Shown in pieces: positions 23,441 to 30,921 of a DNA stretch of 64,000 nt. Under the pieces are notes generated by a model. It was not told the origin of the DNA, ran no database searches, and saw only the letters and a program-made list of their open reading frames with translations. The stretch's first letter is position 1. Each line of letters starts with the position of its first letter. A program made the position numbers and the translations under genes. Origin of the DNA: Amblyomma americanum (taxonomy: Eukaryota > Arthropoda > Arachnida > Ixodida > Ixodidae); the NCBI RefSeq assembly GCF_052857255.1, contig NC_135504.1, forward strand, positions 138,583,121 to 138,647,120. The letters run 5' to 3'.

Positions 23441-24048
23441 CGTATATTAGTACGGGAAAACAGCGGGTGGCGACCCCGTTTTTCATTTTCCTTTTAACCC
23501 ACTTTGCAATTCCTGCAATGTGCCGCTACGTGCGACTGCGCGTAGGTTCACAAGGCCCTCAATGTTCCTTCAGACGGATGTGGACACAACGGCCCGCCTG
23601 GAAAACATCAAACCTCCCCCGGAATAAAGGCAATTTGTAAGCAACCGCACACGCTCAGGGTACATACCGTGATTTGTGATTAATGCCGCACTTGAAAGGG
23701 CTATTACTGGGTGACTATTTTTGAGCACGGGGACAGAAGTTGACCAGTTTCAAAGGACCAGAAAACACAATTTTTATGCCATCGCAATGGCAGACGTCTT
23801 TAAAGTTGAGATAGTTTGTGCTGATATGGCACGACCGCAACCTACTTCTCACTTCACGAATTTTTCACTCTGAGCAGCCTTAATGTCAGATATCGCAGAT
23901 TTATTAATTTCTAAGACACTGCAGCAACTACCGACAACAGATACGCAGCTGTAACGAATTTCTCTACCCGCTGTGGGACACCAAGTTCAAGTATGTAGAT
24001 GCAAGACTTAATGAAGACCGCGCGAAGGCACGCATTTACTATAATTTT
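23441..24048. other. Unassigned sequence
   Basis: No gene or repeat recognised. The PLE RT segment starts near the right end. Confidence 0.45.
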
Positions 24049-24640
24049 TTACAACGTTTGAGTGACCCTTAGATGAAAACAGTAGCGGAGCTTTTTGTGA
24101 CCTAGTCTGGAGAGGGGCCAAGAAGTTTGAACACTTCCAAAATGAATCTTGCTATTCAAGAACTGCAGTGTAATATTTTTAGGCAGCTCACGCGTAAAGT
24201 TGAGGCCAAAACTGCGCTCCTTAAGAACACTGATAACTTCACTGGCATCATTAACAGGACTGTCCGCTCTTACAAATACCAGATAATCGTCAACACATCG
24301 AAAGACGCTAGTGACCAAGCCAGAGAGTTTCATGTTAATAAGCCTATCTACTTTACAAAAAAAAATGTTACTCAGTACAGATTCCTCTTTAGAACCAATG
24401 CAGACTTCTCATTTTTGAATGGAAATTTCACCACTCCACGACGTATGTGTACACGAGAGGTACGTTTATAGCAGCTTAAGAGAAACTCCCACATTCCACC
24501 TAACTGTGACATAAATTTGTGTTCATCATCGAATTTCGAGGTACAACCTTTAACTGCCAACATAAGCTGAGATTCAGGAAGAGCGTAGTATAGGTATTCA
24601 ACATCTACGCTAAAGCTGAGCACCCACGTCGATTATTACT
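24049..24640 (-). pseudogene. Penelope-like element: reverse transcriptase part (-)
   Basis: Minus-strand frames read, N to C: FSVDVEYLYYALPESQLML (24623-24560; the RT palm motif, normally FSLDVxxLYYxLP), a further stretch with KFPFKNEKSALVLKRNLY, then FRCVDDYLVFVRAD (about 24300; catalytic xDD), GLNFTRELP and LQFLNSKIHFG. The residue order is that of PLE reverse transcriptases, which lack an AP endonuclease and carry a C-terminal GIY-YIG domain. At least one frameshift near 24350. It directly abuts the GIY-YIG half, which is on the other strand. Confidence 0.75.
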
Positions 24641-24654
24641 GTGCAGAAAGTGTT

Positions 24655-25135
24655 CAAAGGCCAGAGAATCGGGCACAAGAAATGGCACAGGAAAGGCACA
24701 AGACCGCAGGAAGAAGGTCGCGATCATCCCATTTCAGAACCAACAGTCTCATAACCTTACACCCATCGCTGTCGGATAAACTTTTTTCTCTACTCGTTTG
24801 AAGCTGGCCAAATTGTGTCCCCGCGTTCAACAAAAATTGATACATCACCCAGTAAGAGCCCTTTTTAGTGTAACATTGATCACAAATCACAGCATGTACT
24901 CTGGGCGTGTGCGGTTGTTTACGAGTTGCCTTTATTCTGTGGGAAGGTATATGTTGGCCAGGCGGGCCTTTGCATCAATATTCGTCTGAAGGAACATTTG
25001 GGGCCATTGTCATCTTACGCGTACTCGCACGTCGCTGTACATCGCAGGAATTGCAAAGAAAGTGAAAAAAAATTACGTGTGGTTCAACTGCTGCTGAACC
25101 TGGTTAGAGAGCGAAAGCTGCGGTGTACCGGGTAA
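24655..25135 (+). pseudogene. Penelope-like element: RT thumb and GIY-YIG endonuclease (+)
   Basis: 24660-24840 gives VIIPFQNQQSHNLTPIA and LKLAKLCPRVQQK, the thumb region of PLEs. 24895-25070 gives ELPLFCGKVYVGQAGLCINI (the GIY-YIG core; normally xxYxIPLxCGKVYIGQTGR), RLKEHLG (the catalytic Arg and Glu-His segment), and HVAVHRRNCK (the His/Cys pair of the zinc-like finger). One or two frameshifts occur (near 24910). The GIY-YIG domain nicks target DNA in PLE insertion. Strand is opposite to the RT segment on its left. Confidence 0.8.
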
Positions 25136-25189
25136 GTAGATGTGGCTTGGCCTCTAACGTTGAGTGCGTTCCGTAGACTGAACAGGCAA

Positions 25190-25480
25190 CGCGCCCACTC
25201 AGCCAGGCGGCGGTTAAATCAACGGTTGTTCGCGAGAGGTTGGTCACCCCTTGAACGCTGCGCCTTATTGCTGCAGTGGCCCGTGCCTGCTACAACGTTG
25301 TCAGCGCTAATGCATGCAGCCACATCTCTCTCTCACCACCGCCACCACGTAGCTCAAAGCGCGATTGAGGCATCCACTGACCCAGGGAGCCAGTTATGCG
25401 CCTTCATTTCCTCAACATCATCGGTGTCTAGAGCGCTGTCAACACTAACGCCAATGAACACAAAGAGCGCCGATGGTCTA
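25190..25480 (+). repeat. Dispersed repeat X, copy (+)
   Basis: Collinear with 5600-5905: GCGAGAGGTTGGTCACC, GCTAATGCATGCAGCCACAT, AAGCGCGATTGAGGCATCC, ACTGACCCAGGGAGCCAG, TTATGCGCCTT, AACGCCAATGAACACAAAG. No coding potential. Confidence 0.7.
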
Positions 25481-25494
25481 TGGCTTCAGTGCCG

Positions 25495-25600
25495 CGTTTC
25501 TGCTACAACGTTGTGAATGCCAATGCATGCAGCGCACATCTGTCACTATACCACCACGTAGCTTAAATCGCGACTGAGGTGTCCACCTAGTACTGTGAGG
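25495..25600 (+). repeat. Dispersed repeat X, second partial copy (+)
   Basis: GTTTCTGCTACAACGTTGTG, AATGCCAATGCATGCAGC, CACCACGTAGC and CGCGACTGAGGTGTCCACC repeat the middle of repeat X just downstream of the first copy, as a partial tandem duplication. Confidence 0.6.
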
Positions 25601-25767
25601 GGAAAGGGCCAATAGGGTCCTACCCCAATCACCTTTCTGTAAAAATTTAATTGCTTATAAATGTTTTTCACCACCATCCACCGTATCAGGAGGACAGTTG
25701 TGCGCCTTTCCTTTGCTTTCGAAGAAAATTGAAGATCGGTTTTAAGATTGGTTTTGAAGAAAGCAAA

Positions 25768-25868
25768 TTGCTGTAACTGTCTCACATATATCGGTGGACA
25801 CCCGAACAGGTTTCGAGGAAAGGAAATGGTGTAGTAACTGTCTCACATATTCGGTGGACACTCGGACC
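25768..25868 (-). repeat. Two tandem SINE 3' fragments (-)
   Basis: GTAACTGTCTCACATATATC + GGTGGACACCCGAAC is followed at once by GAGGAAAGGAAATGGTGTAG + TAACTGTCTCACATATTCGG + TGGACACTCGGACC. The same SINE 3' segment is present twice in direct orientation, with no body or head. Confidence 0.75.
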
Positions 25869-26025
25869 GGGCCGCATGCGGTTTTACCTCTGTGTCACTT
25901 GAAGGTCAAAACTGAGAGCACGGAAAAATCGTTAGGAGGTAGCGTAGTGGAGCTTTCGCTTCAAAAGAAAGATGGAAAACGGTGCTGTCACCCGCTGTTT
26001 TCGCGTACTGACATACTTTATCGTC

Positions 26026-26370
26026 ATCAGGTTCGCTTAACACGGGAAATCAAGGAGGATTCTTTTATCAAAACAAGAGGCGATAAGTGCATCAACCAGG
26101 CTTCTGTTTCACTTACAGAAAATAAATCGGCATACCTGGTCAACGCATGGAATTATTAATGCCAGTGGTATTTGACTTACTTGCTATTCGAGAAGGTGCC
26201 TTTGTGTGGATCTTTGGTTCTCTGTGTATATTCTCAGTGTTTTGCGATAGAAGGATTTGCAAGTCTGCGTTTGTGCTGTTAATTACGTTTTTAGTCGTCT
26301 TTGTTGTGCAGAGTAACGGTTTATTCAGCCATGAGCCAGTACCAACTAGCCCAACTTGCTGCTCTATTAC
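26026..26370 (+). repeat. Dispersed repeat Y, copy 2, ending in a PLE-type YQLAQLA end
   Basis: The left part (26026-26260) is collinear with the minus strand of 23440-23200. The right end has GAGCCAGTACCAACTAGCCC AACTTGCTGCTCT, which codes for MSQYQLAQLAALL and is the same end sequence found, inverted, at the insertions at 9127 and 49631. I infer a terminal piece of a Penelope-like element. Confidence 0.6.
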
Positions 26371-27109
26371 AGTATAAACCTTGACGACACCTAGTTGATA
26401 ATGGAGTATAAAAATTAACATGGGCGCTCACTGCCACGTATTGCGGAGAATTTATGAGCCTGTAGATATACTTGAGGCACTCGGAGTACCGCCATTGAAA
26501 GTTGGTTTAGAGACAAAGCGCTGAGATTATACGAGGGCAAAATTTCTCTGTCGTAGCGACGGTAGATCAAACGTATTGCCTTCTTCTAGACAGATTCAGT
26601 TATTTCGCAGTACAATTGGAGATACGGTTTTTAAAAAAATAGAGCTGTATTCGATAAGTGGTTGGATTAGCGCATTGCAAGCTAAGTTTTTTATGACGTG
26701 CTGCCGCACGTATTGTGCGCCCTGGATACCAGAGTATCTGAAATGCGTTACTGCATGTTTGATTGATGTGTTTCGATCAAGACATTTTGGAAGTCAAAAC
26801 CAGTCCGGTATTTGTATGGCATGTGTTCCTTAATAAATCTAGTCGTTAGTCTGCGCTTCGCACCCAAAGTCTGCTTTCGTTGTCTGGACGTCTCCAGTAA
26901 TCACGGCTCGGTGCGCGTCGTACTGCAGGCTTGTTTTTACTGAGCATCGTCCATCAATGCGTCATGTGCACCATTTATAAACAATTAAGAACCCTATTCT
27001 TCCCATGCTTTATGCGCTTTGATGAACTTCCTTCGCCCTCGGAAATTTCCTACTTTTTCTGACGCGTCAAGAGCTCCCGTTACGTGCCAGAATACGGGCT
27101 GAAACCAGC
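26371..27109. other. Unassigned sequence downstream of the LRR gene
   Basis: Contains a PLE-type AATAAATCTAGTCGTTAGTC module near 26833. No AATAAA was seen on the minus strand just after the LRR stop. If the LRR ORF is an exon, an intron starts at 27113 and runs leftward here; no downstream exon could be identified. Confidence 0.4.
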
Positions 27110-27116
27110 TTACCTG
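27108..27116 (-). other. Candidate 5' splice donor overlapping the LRR stop codon
   Basis: Minus strand CAG|GTAAGC; the intron would begin at 27113 and the stop TAA is 27112-27110. It fits the metazoan donor consensus MAG|GTRAGY. If used, the protein continues in an exon to the left. On the 5' side TTTTCGTTGTCCAG precedes the second ATG (28972) and could serve as an acceptor. Confidence 0.4.
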
Positions 27117-29032
27117 TCATTTCGAGCGCCGGCGACGAATCGAGCCGCACGTGTCAAGAGGCCCGAGTTGCGTGCAGCGGCACTGGAGACGGCCAGCCAG
27201 TCCCTGGCCATGTCGCTGTTGACACCCCAGTGAAGGGTAAAGCTGATAAGCGTGTAGTTGTACGCCAGCCCCGCTGACAGCGCCCGAAGAAACGTGGCGG
27301 CGCAGCTGGTTCTCTCGGGTATGAAGTGTACCGTGTGCAGGCGCTGGCTCGACCTTATCACATTCGCCAGAAGCTCTACGTCCTCCAGGTGCATGCACAC
27401 AGCCCTCAGTCGCAGTTCTTCCAGGCTCGCGTTTCGGGAGAGCGAGTGCACAATGTCTCGCCAGCGCTCGGTACGGGCGTCCGAAAAGAAGTTGTGACAC
27501 CATGATATTAAATGCAGCTCTCTCAGCGTGGTCGTCGTCTCAATGTAACGAGCGATAGCTGAGCAGTGTCTGTCCTCTAACACCGCCGCCCAGATGTCAA
27601 GGTGAGCGGATGTAACATGAGAGAATGATGACAAGCGTTGGAGAGCTCGTGAAAACTTGTCTTCTGTTCCACTGCGAAGACATGCCGAGAACTGTGAGTA
27701 TCCAGAGCATTGGCAAAAGTAGAAAACGCAACAAACGTGACAGTTTGCTGTGAACACTCGCTCTCCTGGAATGATATCTTTCAGGGTTTCATAAATTTCA
27801 CACAAACGGTCACTGTCTGTCGTATCCAGCTCAACAGTCACCTTTTGTGTACTGCTTTTTGTTGGCAGCAGTGTCAGAAATTGCCGCCATAGCTCCGGTT
27901 TAAACATGCGGTACGGAAATCTAACCGTTCTTATTGTGTCGTTCTTACCGAGCGCCAGAAGAAAGCCAGCCATAACTCGTTCGGTTTCAGTTTCTGCATC
28001 GCTCAAGGCTGAAACAACGCTGAGGCCCCGAATTACATCGTTTTCTGTTAGTATCTTTGTCAAAAGCTGGATGGCCCTTTTTTCAAAAACAAAGCCCGTG
28101 AGGCGTAAGTCACAGAGTGTCTTGTTTGTTAGCAAGCTCTCCAGAATCGACAGCAGCGATTCATGTGCTTGTCCGCTAGATGCCACGATATTCAGCGTCT
28201 TTAATGTAGGGCAGCTTTTCAAATACTCTGCAAAAGCTACCCTGCAGGCGTCGTTAGTGAATGAATCGTGGAGTGAGAGTTCTTTCAGTGTAGAGTTCGC
28301 TTGGAGTGCGGTCAAGAATTTCTCAGCGTCCTGGGCTTTCATGCGTAACTCTGGGATCCTGAGAACAGTCAGTGATGTCGTAGTCGAGAGAAGCGCCGTT
28401 AAAACATCCAGGAATGGCTCCGAACATTCCTCGGCTGCCGTGCACTCAAATTCTGACAGACTCTCCATAGAAGTAACGAGTTCACAAAGCATCGTGTGCG
28501 TCTGAAACCGCGGAAATCGGAACTTAAGATATTTCACAGAAGACCTCTCCTGAAGGCAGCGACAGAGAACCGCTTCATACTCCCGCAGCCGGTACGGTCC
28601 CACTTCGAGAGCCGTGACACAGCGGTGCGTCTTCAGCAGCCAGTACACGAGCGTTGCGGTCTCGTGCAGCTGGTCTTGCCAGGTGTCCACGGGGTGCGGC
28701 CCGTCGAAGCTCGCCAGACGCAGCTCCCAGCGGACAGTGGGCAGTTCGCTCAGCTCCAAGTGGGCCTGGCTGAGGAATTCGTTCCAAGCGGCCAGGTACC
28801 GGACAATCTGGCACGTGCGGCCCTCGGCCGCGGTGCAGGGCGACCGGAAATGGACGGTTGTGCCCGAGAATCGCGCCGTGGCACCGTCTACATTGGCCAG
28901 ACGATGGCCAGGCCATTCGTCCAGCATCATCGCAGCAGCTGACGCAGCCCTGGTGGGTAGCCGGTCGTCCATGCTTACTGCTGGACAACGAAAAGTTGCC
29001 GGCTTTGCTTCTGATAACATCAAGCGCAACAA
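27110..29032 (-). CDS. Leucine-rich-repeat protein (RNI/NLRC3-like), 640 codons
   Basis: An uninterrupted frame of 640 codons, the only long one in the window without transposon motifs. From about residue 130 to the end there are repeated LxxLxLxxxxxxxxxxxxLxxxL patterns of the ribonuclease-inhibitor type, for example SLTVLRIPELRMKAQDAEKF, STLKELSLHDSFTNDACRVA, KTLCDLRLTGF, TTLRELHLISW and ASLEELRLRAV; I count roughly ten repeats, with a cysteine-rich insert (HVCCVFYFCQCSGYSQFSAC) near residue 430. There is no NACHT, CARD or F-box, no signal peptide and no transmembrane segment, so an intracellular protein-interaction role is plausible but unproven. The second Met (28972) has a better start context (AGCATGG) than the first (29032) and may be the true start. 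The stop TAA lies within CAG|GTAAGC, a consensus splice donor, so this may be an exon rather than a whole gene. Confidence 0.75.
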   Translation of the reverse strand: MLRLMLSEAKPATFRCPAVSMDDRLPTRAASAAAMMLDEWPGHRLANVDGATARFSGTTVHFRSPCTAAEGRTCQIVRYLAAWNEFLSQAHLELSELPTVRWELRLASFDGPHPVDTWQDQLHETATLVYWLLKTHRCVTALEVGPYRLREYEAVLCRCLQERSSVKYLKFRFPRFQTHTMLCELVTSMESLSEFECTAAEECSEPFLDVLTALLSTTTSLTVLRIPELRMKAQDAEKFLTALQANSTLKELSLHDSFTNDACRVAFAEYLKSCPTLKTLNIVASSGQAHESLLSILESLLTNKTLCDLRLTGFVFEKRAIQLLTKILTENDVIRGLSVVSALSDAETETERVMAGFLLALGKNDTIRTVRFPYRMFKPELWRQFLTLLPTKSSTQKVTVELDTTDSDRLCEIYETLKDIIPGERVFTANCHVCCVFYFCQCSGYSQFSACLRSGTEDKFSRALQRLSSFSHVTSAHLDIWAAVLEDRHCSAIARYIETTTTLRELHLISWCHNFFSDARTERWRDIVHSLSRNASLEELRLRAVCMHLEDVELLANVIRSSQRLHTVHFIPERTSCAATFLRALSAGLAYNYTLISFTLHWGVNSDMARDWLAVSSAAARNSGLLTRAARFVAGARNDR

Positions 29033-29713
29033 TAAATGCGCAGAGGTTAAAGAAAGAATCTATATTAGCGCAGGAACAATGGTAATTTAAATTCCTCTTA
29101 TCACAAAGCATAAAAACCGTAATTTACAGCTGTTCATGATATGCGCCGTTCTGTCATCCGGTGGCCACATTTACAGGGTTCATGTGAATAAGGAACTTGT
29201 ATGGACCTCGAAGAATAAATACATCATTTTTATTTACGTCCAACTCTAGTCGTCGGTTTCCGTTCTGAGAGCTGAGCGGACTATGCGTCTTCGTACCTCT
29301 GCCCTTCCTATAGGCAATTTGAGATGAACTTTGCCACATCGATGGCAGCGCTGAACACGCGGCTTAGCGAGAGGACAAAACAGGGTTTAGGCGCACCTGT
29401 GCAGTTTTTCCACGCCACCTCCTTGGGCTTATAGACATCAGCTTTCGCGCTCTTTCGAAGCCACGCGCGGCGTACATAAGTTAACTTGGCTACCTCGAAG
29501 GTTCTGGGGCAAGGAATGTTATCAGCCAAACGCGCGCTTTTATTAGCTCAGACAGGATTCACACGCGTGTCGCGAACGAAGCGGCTGACAGCAGCAATTT
29601 TCAGGCAAGCGTTGGAACCACGTCAGCGCCACCGGGGCACTCAATGTTAACTGCTCCTTGAATATCGGACATCCACTTCAAGCACTCAGGATGTCAAGCG
29701 CATAAGCTTGGCT
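29033..29713. other. Unassigned sequence between LRR gene and LINE
   Basis: Likely 5' flank of the LRR gene on the minus strand. A pyrimidine-rich stretch (minus strand TTCTTTCTTTAACCTCTGCG, near 29060) precedes TTATCAG, another possible acceptor upstream of the ORF. No TATA box was convincing. Confidence 0.35.
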
Positions 29714-29725
29714 TGCTAGGCTTGC
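29714..29725. repeat. 12-bp target-site duplication, left copy
   Basis: TGCTAGGCTTGC, identical to 35384-35395. It brackets the minus-strand LINE exactly at its (CA)n tail. Confidence 0.85.
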
Positions 29726-29808
29726 GTGTGTGTGTGAAAAACTTAATTTCAGGGAGGAAGCTTGAGGTAGCCGGAGCAACCTCTCGCAATCTCTAGGTGG
29801 ACTCCTCA

Positions 29809-30921
29809 TTACAGGAGCCCATTGGCGACCGCCGCGACTCGGGCTCGGTGGACCAGGGCCTTCTGGCTTGCTAGGTCCGAGCAGCCAAGCAGGGCTGCCT
29901 CCCAGTCCTCCCGGGTGGGGTTGGGTTTGGGAGCGAGGTCCGGGGTTGACTGGCATGCCCACACCATGTGAAAGATGTCCGAAGACTTCGCACAGTGTGG
30001 GCATTCTCCTGTACAGGCAGGATCAAAGTGTTTTAAAACTGCCGGGCACAGCAGCGTTTTGGTGTAAAGGCGGAGGAGTGTGCGTTCCTCCACCTTTCTG
30101 AGGCCCTTACAAGGCTTGTGATAAATTGCATGGCCGAATTGGAATAATTCAGTAATTTCTCGAAAAGTGAGGGCCGGATTAGGTTCGGGATCCGTATACA
30201 AAGGGTCTGAAGGCGTTGCGCGGAGAGTGAGCGCGCGGGCGGCGGCGTCTGCCGTTTCATTGCCTTCGAGGCCCATATGAGCTGGACCCCATACAATCGT
30301 TCGAGACGCAGGGGCCCCAAGGTAGTTACTGTTTTGAAGGATGCGATGCGCAAAGAGAGGAATGTACCCCTGTTTAATATTTCTGCAGGCCCCTCTCGAG
30401 TCGGTGACGATCACTCGCGACTCCTGGTCTGCGGTGGCTAACGCGATGGCAACTTCTTCCGCATGTGTTATGTCTTGAGCTCGGAACGTTAGGCCACTCA
30501 CCACGATTTTTTGGTGGACGACTGCGGCCGTGTACCACCCCCCATGGTGAGGGCCTGAGGCGTCCACGTAGAAGATGCCATGTTTGTTCCCATAGTGACG
30601 GGCCAGTGCCTCCATCCGCGCAAGGCGCCTGCCACTGTGGTCGTCACGTGTCATGTTGGCCGGAAGAGGGCGTACGTGCAGGGTGTATCTCCAGATTTCA
30701 GGAATGCGTACGCGCTCTTCCGTAAGTGTTGGGTGGTGGATGTGTAGTCGGGCTAATAGGCGGCGACCCGACGGCGTTTTTGAAAGCCTTGTATATTGAT
30801 TTGTCAAGTGCGCCTCCCGGAGCTCCGCGAATGTGTTAACCATCCCCAGGCCCATGAGGCGCTGGTTGGATGTGGTGATCGGGAGATTAAGGGCACGCTT
30901 GTACATCTTTCTGAGAATCAC
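29809..30921 (-). CDS. LINE ORF2 C-terminal part: RNase H and CCHC-like motif
   Basis: 370 codons. It starts inside the RT thumb (RKMYKRALNLPITTSNQRL) because of a frameshift near 30960; it is not a separate gene. RNase H motifs in order: FYVDASGP (about residue 117), HAEEVAIALA (about 155), IVTDSRGA (about 170), and AHMGLEGNETADAAA (about 220), giving the D-E-D-D set. A Cys/His cluster, CTGECPHCAKSSDIFHMVWAC (about residues 310-330), is the C-terminal zinc-finger-like motif of I-group LINEs. RNase H removes the RNA strand during reverse transcription. Apart from the frameshift the module looks complete. Confidence 0.9.
   Translation of the reverse strand: MILRKMYKRALNLPITTSNQRLMGLGMVNTFAELREAHLTNQYTRLSKTPSGRRLLARLHIHHPTLTEERVRIPEIWRYTLHVRPLPANMTRDDHSGRRLARMEALARHYGNKHGIFYVDASGPHHGGWYTAAVVHQKIVVSGLTFRAQDITHAEEVAIALATADQESRVIVTDSRGACRNIKQGYIPLFAHRILQNSNYLGAPASRTIVWGPAHMGLEGNETADAAARALTLRATPSDPLYTDPEPNPALTFREITELFQFGHAIYHKPCKGLRKVEERTLLRLYTKTLLCPAVLKHFDPACTGECPHCAKSSDIFHMVWACQSTPDLAPKPNPTREDWEAALLGCSDLASQKALVHRARVAAVANGLL

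Noticed and set aside
27110..29032. Full NLR immune receptor
   Set aside because: Only LRRs are visible; no NACHT, CARD or other effector domain in this ORF.
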